Positions 7,492-15,873 of a stretch of DNA of 20,090 nt are shown here, one piece after another. The notes below the pieces were generated by a model that made no database searches, was not told where the DNA came from, and saw only the letters and a program-made list of their open reading frames with translations. This DNA is from BM520 sp964474455 (lineage in GTDB: Bacteria; Bacteroidota; Bacteroidia; Bacteroidales; BM520). The stretch's first letter is position 1. Every line of letters begins with the position of its first letter. Where the stretch lies: contig CAYYSU010000047.1 of assembly GCA_964474455.1 (NCBI GenBank), positions 1 through 20,090 of the forward strand. Reading direction: 5' to 3'. Made by a program: the position numbers and the translations under genes.

Positions 7492-7824
7492 TTTGTAATA
7501 ATAAAAGGCAGCCGTTGGATATGATCCGAAGCAGAAAGTTAAATGGAAACGAAGATTATCCAAGAATGAGCTTGCATTCCCAACCTATGCAATGCACATT
7601 TCTGCACCTCAAATTTCTATACTTTACAAGAATCGCTTTCAATTCGAGCTTTTCCTCAAATAGCTTAATCAACATCATAAATTCAAGAAATTCTGATGGA
7701 CAAATAAATTCGGTACGGATTACGGCTCCTTAGCAGAGAGTCCGACCCTTATAAATAATTAATAAATACTTATTAACATTTAACAATTAAACATTAAATT
7801 TATTAATTAGCTATTAATTATTAA
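7492..7824. other. Intergenic stretch, AT-rich, possible gene remnant
   Basis: No gene can be supported. A 72-codon plus-strand frame (7515-7733) has no family look. On the minus strand an open stretch of 57 codons (7559-7729) reads plausibly like protein (EFICPSEFLEFMML..., rich in E/K/L) but lacks a well-placed start and a known domain. It could be a small gene or a remnant. From about 7751 to 7826 the DNA is nearly pure A/T with several short palindromes. No terminator with a T-run is visible for the upstream M56 gene. Confidence 0.4.
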
Positions 7825-7826
7825 CC

Positions 7827-7859
7827 AAAAGCCCGCCAAGTCATCGAAACCTGGCAGGC
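7827..7859 (-). terminator. Intrinsic terminator of the mutA-arcA-mutB operon
   Basis: On the minus strand GCCTGCCAGG and CTTGGCGGGC pair over 10 bp (two G-U pairs) around a 9-nt loop, followed by TTTT and an AT-rich run. It lies 23 nt after the mutB stop codon. Confidence 0.8.
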
Positions 7860-7882
7860 CTGACAAACGTTATGTTTATATT

Positions 7883-10021
7883 CTATTCAAACGCCGCCAA
7901 CAGCACTTCCAGCATCTTGATACCGGCTTCAGGAATTTTCGTTCCGGGGCCAAATACGGCTACCACGCCTGCATCATAAAGAAATTGGTAGTCCTGGGCA
8001 GGAATTACACCACCACAGATCACCATGATATCCTCACGACCGAGTTTCTTGAGCTCTTCGATCACCTGAGGTACCAGGGTCTTGTGACCTGCTGCGAGGC
8101 TGGAGACACCAAGTACGTGCACGTCATTCTCAACGGCTTGCTTGGCAGCTTCTTCAGGAGTCTGGAACAGTGGTCCGATATCCACATCAAATCCGATGTC
8201 GGCATAACCTGTTGAAACCACTTTCGCACCGCGGTCGTGACCATCCTGACCCATCTTTGCAATCATAATCCTTGGGCGTCGGCCCCCTTTTTCAGCAAAC
8301 TCATCTGCCATGCGGCATGCCTTTTTAAAGGTTTCACTATTTGCTGACTCTGAGGAGTAAACTCCTGAAATAGAACGTATCACAGCTTTATATCTTCCAT
8401 AAACAACTTCACATGCATCGGAGATTTCTCCGAGGCTGGCGCGCTTTTGTGCAGCTTCGATGGCCAGGGCCAGCAGGTTACCCTCTCCTGTTTCGGCAGC
8501 TTTGGTGATGGCTTTAAGAGTAGCCTGCACCTCTTCTTCGTTACGGTTGGCACGCAGATCAGCCAAACGGCGCAGCTGTGCCTCACGAACGGCGGTATTA
8601 TCCACCTCGAGAGTCTCCAAGGGATCCTCTTTTTCGAGACGATATTTGTTTATTCCCACGATGGTGTCAACACCTGAGTCTATTCGAGCCTGCTTTCTGG
8701 CAGCAGCCTCTTCGATACGCATCTTGGGAACACCTGTTTCAATAGCTTTTGCCATCCCGCCAAGCTCTTCTACCTCCTGGATAAGAGCCCATGCCCTGTT
8801 AGTAATTTCCTGAGTCAATTTTTCCACATAGTAAGAACCGGCCCATGGGTCAGTGCTCCGGCAAACCTCTGTCTCCTGCTGAATGTATAGCTGGGTGTTA
8901 CGAGCTATTCGTGCAGAAAAGTCTGTTGGCAGCGCAATGGCCTCATCAAGGGCGTTGGTGTGCAACGACTGAGTGTGCCCCAATACAGCAGCCATAGCCT
9001 CAACAGCAGTACGTGCCACGTTATTGAAAGGATCCTGTTCTGTAAGCGACCATCCTGAAGTCTGGGAGTGTGTGCGCAGTGCCAGAGATTTAGGATTCGT
9101 AGGGTTAAACTGACTAACAATACGCGCCCACAACATTCTGGCAGCTCTCATCTTGGCTATCTCCATGAAATGATTCATGCCAATACCCCAGAAGAAAGAG
9201 AGACGTGGAGCGAAGTTGTCGACACTTAGTCCTGCCTCTACACCAGTACGCAGATACTCAAGACCGTCGGCGAGGGTGTATGCTAACTCGATATCCGCCG
9301 TGGCTCCAGCTTCCTGCATATGGTATCCAGAGATACTGATGCTGTTGAACTTAGGCATCTTCTGAGAGGTAAACTCGAAGATATCACCGATAATCTTCAT
9401 GGATGGCAAAGGAGGATATATATACGTATTCCTTACCATAAACTCCTTGAGGATATCATTCTGTATCGTTCCGGCCATATCCTCTAGTTTCACACCCTGC
9501 TCCAATCCCGACACAATGTAGAATGCCATAATAGGCAAAACAGCACCGTTCATAGTCATGGATACAGACATTTTATCAAGTGGAATCTGATCGAAAAGGA
9601 TCTTCATGTCTAGGATTGAATCTACTGCCACACCGGCCTTACCAACGTCACCAACCACACGGGGATGGTCGGAATCGTAGCCCCGGTGTGTGGCCAGGTC
9701 GAAGGCGATAGAGAGGCCCTTCTGGCCTGCCGCCAGGTTGCGGCGGTAAAATGCATTTGACTCTTCTGCTGTGGAGAACCCGGCATATTGACGGATTGTC
9801 CACGGGCGCATCACATACATAGCAGAGTACGGTCCGCGAAGGTAAGGGGGAACTCCGGCGGCATAGTTCAGATGCTCCATGCCCTCCAGGTCGTCACTGG
9901 TATATACTTTTTTGACCGGGATTTGCTCCGGGGTCATCCATTCAGGTAAACCATTTTCCTTAGGAGTGCTTTTAGCCTTTCCTTTAGAATGAATATCGAC
10001 CTTTTGGAAATTTGGTTTCAT
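7883..10021 (-). CDS. mutB: Methylmalonyl-CoA mutase, large (catalytic) subunit
   Basis: Encodes 712 aa, the normal length. The TIM-barrel part carries the family signature RPWTIRQYAGFSTAEESNAF near residues 72-91, with the tyrosine that distinguishes methylmalonyl-CoA mutase, and the RTHSQTSGWSLT block. The C-terminal B12 domain has KMGQDGHDRG, with Asp593, His595 and Gly598 as the DxHxxG cobalamin motif, followed by GVSSLAAGH and CGGVIP. The enzyme isomerises (R)-methylmalonyl-CoA and succinyl-CoA using adenosylcobalamin, in the succinate-propionate pathway. It is the last gene of the operon, 26 nt after arcA. Its partner mutA is two genes upstream rather than adjacent, which is unusual. 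Confidence 0.98.
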   Translation of the reverse strand: MKPNFQKVDIHSKGKAKSTPKENGLPEWMTPEQIPVKKVYTSDDLEGMEHLNYAAGVPPYLRGPYSAMYVMRPWTIRQYAGFSTAEESNAFYRRNLAAGQKGLSIAFDLATHRGYDSDHPRVVGDVGKAGVAVDSILDMKILFDQIPLDKMSVSMTMNGAVLPIMAFYIVSGLEQGVKLEDMAGTIQNDILKEFMVRNTYIYPPLPSMKIIGDIFEFTSQKMPKFNSISISGYHMQEAGATADIELAYTLADGLEYLRTGVEAGLSVDNFAPRLSFFWGIGMNHFMEIAKMRAARMLWARIVSQFNPTNPKSLALRTHSQTSGWSLTEQDPFNNVARTAVEAMAAVLGHTQSLHTNALDEAIALPTDFSARIARNTQLYIQQETEVCRSTDPWAGSYYVEKLTQEITNRAWALIQEVEELGGMAKAIETGVPKMRIEEAAARKQARIDSGVDTIVGINKYRLEKEDPLETLEVDNTAVREAQLRRLADLRANRNEEEVQATLKAITKAAETGEGNLLALAIEAAQKRASLGEISDACEVVYGRYKAVIRSISGVYSSESANSETFKKACRMADEFAEKGGRRPRIMIAKMGQDGHDRGAKVVSTGYADIGFDVDIGPLFQTPEEAAKQAVENDVHVLGVSSLAAGHKTLVPQVIEELKKLGREDIMVICGGVIPAQDYQFLYDAGVVAVFGPGTKIPEAGIKMLEVLLAAFE

Positions 10022-10047
10022 GATATTTTGATTTTACTGATTACAAA

Positions 10048-11301
10048 TTATGATCTTTTTATCGGCATGGTCATACAGCGCGCTCCGCCGCCACCACGGG
10101 CCAACTCGGAGTCGTCAATGGTAACAACAAATTTCCCGTCTGCAGGAATTTTTATATTACCGCTGAGCAGATCCTTTGCTTCGATTACCTCAAAGCCATG
10201 CTTATTCATCCCCTCTATGGTGTACTGATTACGGCCATAACCGATAACTTGTCCGGGGCCAACAGCAAAGAAGTTAGTACCACTGTGCCACTGCTCACGT
10301 TCCATTATTGATGTATCATTATCACCACCACATTTTAATGGTTCCACATCCATACCAAGAGCTTTAAGTCCTGATATCAGACCACCAACCTCACGGATAC
10401 GTTTTTGCTCACCGTTTTCAATATGGATATGATATGTGCCATAACGACTCGATTCTCTTATCACAGGCTCAAAGACCATACACTTGTTATGATCCAAAAA
10501 GGTGAAAGCCATATCAAGGTGAATAAATGATTCCGGCTTCTTAGGCAGCTCCTGCACAAGAATATGGAAGGCCTTGTCTTTACGCAATTTTATGGAATTC
10601 ACGATGGAGTCAATACCTTGAGTGCTGGTTCGTGGACCGAGGCCGATAAGCAATATGTCGTTACGGGCAACAAGAATATCGCCACCTTCAAAAAAGAGGT
10701 TGCTTTGTTTTTCTTCCATAGATTCTCCGGCAATCAATTCCACATCAATGTGAGGATGAAAACGGAATATGGCTGACATAATAAGAGCCTCACGATCACG
10801 AATGGCATTTGCCATATGACAAGGCAAAATACTGTTTCCAATGGTGACAGAGGCATCGCGGGTAAAGAATAAATTATGTAGTGGAGCCAACAAATATTTC
10901 TCTTTAGAGAGATAGTTTGTTAACGAATCGTGTTGGATTTCAACACCTTCAATAAATTCTTTCGCAAGCATCTCAGCATTCAAACCAAGAAAATAATCTT
11001 GTAGAAACAATACATTTTCGGTTTCACAAACCTTGGATACTAATTTATATTTTACCTGATCATCGCGAAGGAGATCCACAAGGAGATCCTTTATCTGGTA
11101 TACTTTGGCGAAATTTTCTAAAACTTTACGAAACTGTTCATGCTGTTCGAAGGCGATTTTATCATTAAGAATATCACTATAGAGAGCTTTATGAGCTTTC
11201 AAAGGAGTAACATTCGCCACCTCCGGTCCCGGTGAATGCACCAGTACAGCCTTCAGTTTATCTACTTCAGAAAAAACAGATATATCCTGATATTCAGTCA
11301 T
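10048..11301 (-). CDS. arcA: Arginine deiminase
   Basis: Encodes 417 aa, typical length. All family motifs are present: FTRD at 146-149 (Asp149), EGGD at 205-208 (Glu205), HLDMAF at 261-266 (His261, Asp263), and the C-terminal RGGGGARCMTMP with nucleophile Cys409. It hydrolyses L-arginine to citrulline and ammonia in the cytoplasm. The start MTEYQDISVFSEVDKL fits the family. It lies 11 nt after the mutA stop codon and 26 nt before the mutB start, so it appears to be the middle gene of one transcript. No ornithine carbamoyltransferase, carbamate kinase or arginine-ornithine antiporter gene is nearby, so a full ADI pathway cannot be inferred from this locus. Confidence 0.97.
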   Translation of the reverse strand: MTEYQDISVFSEVDKLKAVLVHSPGPEVANVTPLKAHKALYSDILNDKIAFEQHEQFRKVLENFAKVYQIKDLLVDLLRDDQVKYKLVSKVCETENVLFLQDYFLGLNAEMLAKEFIEGVEIQHDSLTNYLSKEKYLLAPLHNLFFTRDASVTIGNSILPCHMANAIRDREALIMSAIFRFHPHIDVELIAGESMEEKQSNLFFEGGDILVARNDILLIGLGPRTSTQGIDSIVNSIKLRKDKAFHILVQELPKKPESFIHLDMAFTFLDHNKCMVFEPVIRESSRYGTYHIHIENGEQKRIREVGGLISGLKALGMDVEPLKCGGDNDTSIMEREQWHSGTNFFAVGPGQVIGYGRNQYTIEGMNKHGFEVIEAKDLLSGNIKIPADGKFVVTIDDSELARGGGGARCMTMPIKRS

Positions 11302-11312
11302 AATAATTGGTA

Positions 11313-13172
11313 TTATTTTATTCCTGATAACTGTTGATAACCCTGGAGAGCCTCCAGCACGTTTGTACGTACATGGATAAAATTCTCAATGCCTTTAGCT
11401 TTGAAATCTTCCAGAAGGGCTTTCGGATAACCGGCAATCACCAGGACAGTCTTATCTTTTAATATTTCCGCAGCACAAGGTGCAAGCTCTGCATACTCAT
11501 CATCGGAGCTACAGAGAACTACTATATCAGCACCTGCTTCCGCGGCTGCTTTAACACCCTCTTCTACAGTAGCAAACCCATTATTATCAACAACATCATA
11601 TCCAGCACAGGCAAAAAAGTTACACGCAAACTGAGCTCTTGCTTTACGCATGGTGAGGTTGCCTATGGTTAGCATGAAAACCTTCTGACGGCGGCCTGTA
11701 TTACGGGCATGGCGATCACTCTTATTGCGCATCACCTCAAAAGCCATAGCACCACGGTACAGTGTCAGAGGTTCGACAACAGCATTTTCAGCTCTCAGCT
11801 CTTTAGCATAAAGAACATCTTCCTCCAAAGTCTGGTCGATCATCTCACCAAAGTTCGGGAACTGGTTAGTACCCAATAAATTTTCACGGCGTGTGGCTAT
11901 GAGCATATCACGTTTTTGAGAGGTCTCAGCAATCATAGCCTGTATATCTGTGCCTAAGAATGCCTTAAGATAACCATCACTCTCCTGTATAGTGAGGAAG
12001 ATTTTCCATGCATTCTCCATGATGGAATTTGTGAGGTTTTCAATATAGTAAGAACCGGCAGCAGGATCCGCAACCTTGTCGAAGTAGCTCTCCTCTTTGA
12101 GTACCAGTTGCTGGTTACGAGCGATACGGTTCGAGAAAGCGTTTGGCTCACGGAATGACACATCAAAAGGCTTCACAGTAAAGGTGTCCACACCGCCAAG
12201 TATTCCTGACATGGCCTCGGTAGTAGTGCGCAACATGTTCACATAAGGATCATAAACAGTCTTGTTCCACTCTGAGGTCACACCATGGATCACCATAGGT
12301 TTTTGGTCTTCTTCAGCTATACCATAAGCTGTAAGGATTTGAGCCCACAAAGTTCTTGCGGCGCGCATCTTAGCAATTTCCATAAAATAATTGGAGCCTA
12401 CGGCGAAGACAAAACGCATCTTGGCAGCAGCAACCTTTGCCTCAACACCATTCTCAGTGAGCCAGTCGAGGTATTCAACTGCCATGGCCATTGACATACC
12501 CAGCTCCTGGATTATACTACTGCCGGCATTGTGAATAGTGTCACCATGAATAGTAATACATTGCGCAGAACCATTGGCTTTAGCAATAATAGAGGCAAGA
12601 AAAGATTTAGTGTTTACATCGAAAGCTCCTGTAAGATTCATACATCCCAAAGGATCTACGTCGAAGGTTATCCGTGATGTATCAGCACCATTCTCTTCGA
12701 CCCATATCATGAAGCGGTCGATAATATCAGCTGCGAATTTTCCTGTGAAGTTCACCTCAGCAGCATTCAAATCAATATCTTTTAATAATGCACTGAAAAA
12801 TGCATTGTCAACGTTGGGTGTTTCGAGAACGAAACCAAGCGATTCAACACCACGCATCAGCACGTTAAGTGCAGTTTTATTTGCTGTGGCAGCATCCTTT
12901 ACCACAATATCCTGACGAACCAGCCAATTGTTATCGGCTTTGCCACCTCGGGTAAAAGGATACTCACCGGGTGCAGTGTCCAAATGCTCCAGGTTCTGAA
13001 GGTCTTCAGCACGATAGTATGGACGTACATTGAAACCTTCCATGGTTTTCCATACAAGCTTCTTCTCGTAATCAGCACCTTTAAGGTCTTTCTCAATCTT
13101 TGCTTCCCACTGCTCGGTTGTAACAGCAGGAAAATGCTTCAGAATTTCTGGACCTTGCTTATTGGCATTCAT
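11313..13172 (-). CDS. mutA: Methylmalonyl-CoA mutase, small subunit
   Basis: Encodes 619 aa, as expected for the non-catalytic subunit. Its fold parallels MutB: a TIM barrel (about 60-460, with GGVDTFTVKPFD and RIARNQQLVLKEESYF blocks) and a C-terminal B12-like domain (about 495-619). In that domain the cobalamin motif DxHxxG is replaced by GNLTMRKAR (504-512), so it cannot bind cobalamin through a lower-ligand histidine, as known for MutA. It forms a heterodimer with MutB. It is the first gene of the minus-strand operon and has a promoter-like element at 13218-13225. Confidence 0.97.
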   Translation of the reverse strand: MNANKQGPEILKHFPAVTTEQWEAKIEKDLKGADYEKKLVWKTMEGFNVRPYYRAEDLQNLEHLDTAPGEYPFTRGGKADNNWLVRQDIVVKDAATANKTALNVLMRGVESLGFVLETPNVDNAFFSALLKDIDLNAAEVNFTGKFAADIIDRFMIWVEENGADTSRITFDVDPLGCMNLTGAFDVNTKSFLASIIAKANGSAQCITIHGDTIHNAGSSIIQELGMSMAMAVEYLDWLTENGVEAKVAAAKMRFVFAVGSNYFMEIAKMRAARTLWAQILTAYGIAEEDQKPMVIHGVTSEWNKTVYDPYVNMLRTTTEAMSGILGGVDTFTVKPFDVSFREPNAFSNRIARNQQLVLKEESYFDKVADPAAGSYYIENLTNSIMENAWKIFLTIQESDGYLKAFLGTDIQAMIAETSQKRDMLIATRRENLLGTNQFPNFGEMIDQTLEEDVLYAKELRAENAVVEPLTLYRGAMAFEVMRNKSDRHARNTGRRQKVFMLTIGNLTMRKARAQFACNFFACAGYDVVDNNGFATVEEGVKAAAEAGADIVVLCSSDDEYAELAPCAAEILKDKTVLVIAGYPKALLEDFKAKGIENFIHVRTNVLEALQGYQQLSGIK

Positions 13173-13217
13173 GTTTTTAATTTTTTGTTATCAAACAGTT
13201 AGCATATTTCCGGATTG

Positions 13218-13225
13218 CAAACTTA
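13218..13225 (-). promoter_or_regulatory. -7 box for the mutA-arcA-mutB operon
   Basis: On the minus strand TAAGTTTG fits TAnnTTTG, 45 nt before the mutA start codon. A -33 element is not obvious. Confidence 0.55.
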
Positions 13226-13303
13226 CAACTTTTTATTAGTCGCACCATTTTATAAAACCATTTATTCTCCCACAAAAACAAAGTGTTACTCTCTGTTTAA
13301 CAG

Positions 13304-13311
13304 TATGTTTG
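13304..13311 (+). promoter_or_regulatory. Possible -7 box for the epimerase gene
   Basis: TATGTTTG fits TAnnTTTG and lies 86 nt before the ATG at 13398. The region between is AT-rich and no better match is nearer. Confidence 0.35.
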
Positions 13312-13397
13312 AACAATAAAAGCCATTGTAGTGTTTTATTGTAGTAATCATTTACATAGTTTTTTACAAAAATAAAAAATGTAATCCATTCATTATT

Positions 13398-14249
13398 ATG
13401 AAAATAGCCATCAGTGGGACTTCAGGTTTTGTGGGAGGAAGGTTAAAATCGTTTCTTCAGGAACATGGCTATGATGTGATTAATTTAAGTCGTGAAGACT
13501 TACTTGTTAATTCAAATACATTACAACAAAAAGTCAATGATGCAGATGTGGTGATACACCTTTCCGGCGCCTCACTTATGCGTAGGTTTACAAAAAAAAA
13601 TAAAAAACTCATCAGGCAAAGCCGAATCGAAACCACACGAAACCTCGCCACCGCGATACAAATGGCGGAGAAACCACCGGCACTATTTATAAGCACCTCA
13701 GCAGTGGGCATATACCACTCCAAAGGTGTGCACAGCGAAGAAGAGTTTGTTTATGACATGGGCTTTCTGGCGAAGGTTTGTAAGGATTGGGAGGCTGAGG
13801 CTATGAAGGCAGTGACGAGGTGCCGGGTGGCCATTTTCCGGTTTGGAGTTATTTTAGATAAAAAACAGGGAGCGTTTCCACAAATGGTGAAGCTTTTTAA
13901 ATCAGGTGTTGGTGGTATGATTGCCTCCGGAAAACAGGCAATGCCATGGGTGCATATTGAAGATGTGCTGCGAGCCTATGAGTATGCCATAAAGAATCCC
14001 CGGGTGCATGGGTCTTTCAATATAGTGAGTCCGGGAGTGTTGCAAAGTGCGGAGTACACCCGCATGCTGGCGAAGAAGCTACACCGGCCCCATCTTATAC
14101 CGGCTCCGGGCTGGGCATTAAGATTGGCCCTGGGTAAAAGTGCCCAACTGATTACACACGGGCAGTCGGTAGTACCCAAGCGACTATTGGACTGTGGGTT
14201 TACCTTCAAGTATCCTATTCTGAAGGATGCGCTGGAGGAGCTTATTTAA
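13398..14249 (+). CDS. TIGR01777-family NAD(P)-dependent epimerase (YfcH-like)
   Basis: Encodes 283 aa. A Rossmann dinucleotide-binding motif GTSGFVG sits at 7-13, then SGASL near 56-60, and STSAVGIY at 99-106 with the SDR tyrosine. It also has the family's KDWEAEA at 129-135, the RFGVILDKKQGA block at 148-159, and PWVHIEDVLRAY further on. It belongs to the atypical SDR group containing E. coli YfcH and human SDR39U1, whose substrate is not established. It is soluble and monocistronic, converging with radA, with a terminator at 14347-14369. Confidence 0.93.
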   Translation: MKIAISGTSGFVGGRLKSFLQEHGYDVINLSREDLLVNSNTLQQKVNDADVVIHLSGASLMRRFTKKNKKLIRQSRIETTRNLATAIQMAEKPPALFISTSAVGIYHSKGVHSEEEFVYDMGFLAKVCKDWEAEAMKAVTRCRVAIFRFGVILDKKQGAFPQMVKLFKSGVGGMIASGKQAMPWVHIEDVLRAYEYAIKNPRVHGSFNIVSPGVLQSAEYTRMLAKKLHRPHLIPAPGWALRLALGKSAQLITHGQSVVPKRLLDCGFTFKYPILKDALEELI

Positions 14250-14278
14250 TAGCTATTTCACGAATTTCATTATGAACG

Positions 14279-14335
14279 CAGTGTCTCGCAGGGTTAGCGG
14301 AGTGTGTCACAGTGAAAAAACTCTGTGAGACACTG
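14279..14335. repeat. Long imperfect inverted repeat between the epimerase gene and radA
   Basis: CAGTGTCTCGCAG (14279-14291) and CTGTGAGACACTG (14323-14335) are inverted copies with a single mismatch. ACGC and GCGT just outside extend the pairing if two bases bulge. The inner and following sequence (GTGTGTCAC, ACACGGAGGAACTC) recalls the CACAGAG/ACACGGAG-type dispersed intergenic repeats common in Bacteroidetes genomes. That resemblance is from memory and not a search. It may form a stable hairpin in transcripts from either side. Confidence 0.65.
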
Positions 14336-14346
14336 TGCGTACACGG

Positions 14347-14369
14347 AGGAACTCTATGTTCCTTTTTTT
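14347..14369 (+). terminator. Intrinsic terminator of the epimerase gene
   Basis: AGGAAC and GTTCCT form a perfect 6-bp stem around the 5-nt loop TCTAT, followed by a run of T residues. It lies about 100 nt after the stop codon, just past the larger hairpin at 14279-14335. Confidence 0.65.
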
Positions 14370-14408
14370 AATTTAATCTATTTTAATTCAATTATTTGAT
14401 ATTATTAA

Positions 14409-15779
14409 TCAAAATAATTTCCGATAAACCTCCTCAAGCGTCCCTACCGGCACTATCTCTATCCCAAACCGCGATGTATCCAAAGCCTTCATATTATATC
14501 GTGAAACATAGATCTTCATGAACCCCAGCTTCTCGGCTTCTCTGATGCGGTTCTCCACGCGCACCACAGGGCGGATCTCGCCACTGAGGCCAGTCTCCGC
14601 TGCAAAGCACACATCCTGTGGGATCGCTACGTCGTCGTTGCTGGAGAGGATAGCGGCGATGACAGCCAGATCGATAGCCGGCTCGTTCACCTTCAGTCCT
14701 CCGGCGATGTTTACAAACACATCTTTTGTGCCCATGCGGAAGCCCAGTCGTTTCTCCAGCACTGCCAGCAGCATGCTCATGCGTCGCAGGTCGAAACCGT
14801 TGGCAGTACGTTGAGGTGTACCATAAGCGGCATTGCTCACCAGTGCCTGGACCTCGATCAATAACGGGCGGACTCCTTCAACTGTTGCAGAAACAGTCAC
14901 ACCACTGAGGTTCTCGTCGCGTTGTGAGAGCAGTATCTCCGACGGGTTGGAGACCTCTCGCAGTCCGGTCTGCTGCATCTCATAGATGCCCAGCTCCGAG
15001 GTGGAGCCGTAGCGGTTTTTTACGCATCGAAGGATGCGGTAGCCGTAGTTCCTGTCGCCCTCAAACTGTATCACGGCATCCACCATGTGCTCTAAAAGCT
15101 TGGGGCCTGCCAGGGTGCCGTCTTTGGTGATATGACCGATGAGAAACACCGGTGTCATGGTAGCTTTGGCGAAGCGTTGCATCTCGCCGGCACATTCGCG
15201 AATCTGCGAGATACTACCCGCCGCGCTGTCGAGCAGCTCCGACTGCAGAGTCTGCACGGAATCGACGATAAGCAGGTCGGGTTGTATCTCGCGGGTCTGG
15301 CGGAAGATAGCTTCAGTATTTGTTTCGGAAAGCAGATAGAGGTGCGGTGCCTCTTTCATACCCAGGCGTTCCGCACGCATGCGAATCTGACCTATGCTCT
15401 CCTCACCGCTAACATAAAGTATCTTCATGACGGTTTGCTTGAGCGCTACCTGAAGCATCAGAGTGGATTTTCCTATGCCCGGTTCTCCGCCCAACAACAC
15501 TATGGACCCCGAGACGATACCTCCGCCCAACACTCTGTTGAACTCTTTATCCAAGGTTTCTGAACGCTTTTCAAAGCCCGCCGGGACATCATGAATAAGC
15601 ACCGCTTTAGCTACTGTTGTATGCTCGTAGGGCTTTCGCCATCCCGGTGCGGTCTTCTCCTTTTCAATCACCTCTTCCACATAGGTATTCCATTCGCCAC
15701 AAGAAGAGCACCGACCAATCCACTTTGAACTCTGGGCTCCACAGTTACTACATATAAAAACACTCTTACTCTTTGCCAT
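14409..15779 (-). CDS. radA: DNA repair protein RadA
   Basis: Encodes 456 aa, full length. An N-terminal C4 zinc finger has Cys10, Cys13, Cys24 and Cys27. A RecA-like ATPase follows, with Walker A GGEPGIGKST at 97-106, Walker B LLIVDS near 169-174, and the RadA-specific KNRYGS motif at 254-259. The C-terminal region is the Lon-protease-like domain (from about 275), which lacks protease activity in this family. RadA is a DnaB-like branch-migration helicase that acts on recombination intermediates. A perfect TAnnTTTG promoter element precedes the gene. No terminator is visible between it and the convergent epimerase gene. Confidence 0.98.
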   Translation of the reverse strand: MAKSKSVFICSNCGAQSSKWIGRCSSCGEWNTYVEEVIEKEKTAPGWRKPYEHTTVAKAVLIHDVPAGFEKRSETLDKEFNRVLGGGIVSGSIVLLGGEPGIGKSTLMLQVALKQTVMKILYVSGEESIGQIRMRAERLGMKEAPHLYLLSETNTEAIFRQTREIQPDLLIVDSVQTLQSELLDSAAGSISQIRECAGEMQRFAKATMTPVFLIGHITKDGTLAGPKLLEHMVDAVIQFEGDRNYGYRILRCVKNRYGSTSELGIYEMQQTGLREVSNPSEILLSQRDENLSGVTVSATVEGVRPLLIEVQALVSNAAYGTPQRTANGFDLRRMSMLLAVLEKRLGFRMGTKDVFVNIAGGLKVNEPAIDLAVIAAILSSNDDVAIPQDVCFAAETGLSGEIRPVVRVENRIREAEKLGFMKIYVSRYNMKALDTSRFGIEIVPVGTLEEVYRKLF

Positions 15780-15796
15780 GAAATTTGATTATGATT

Positions 15797-15804
15797 CAAA
15801 GATA
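15797..15804 (-). promoter_or_regulatory. -7 box for radA
   Basis: On the minus strand TATCTTTG matches TAnnTTTG exactly, 17 nt before the start codon at 15779. The leader would be very short. Confidence 0.65.
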
Positions 15805-15864
15805 CCGACTTTCATGTAAAGAAAAAATTCCTGACTTCAACAATTTATAATTCTATATTTTATA

Positions 15865-15873
15865 AGTTGCACA
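15865..15873. repeat. Left target-site duplication of the MITE-like element
   Basis: AGTTGCACA is repeated exactly at 16135-16143. Each copy lies 6 bp outside the perfect 15-bp inverted repeat core of the element. Confidence 0.75.

Noticed and set aside
7515..7733. 72-codon plus-strand ORF
   Set aside because: No family resemblance, and overlaps an equally open minus-strand frame.
8380..9365. Several overlapping ORFs opposite or out of frame within mutB
   Set aside because: Shadows of the high-quality mutB reading frame; the MutB protein matches its family along its whole length.
11313..13172. MutA as a defective, inactivated catalytic subunit because it lacks DxHxxG
   Set aside because: Loss of this motif is normal for the small subunit of heterodimeric methylmalonyl-CoA mutase.
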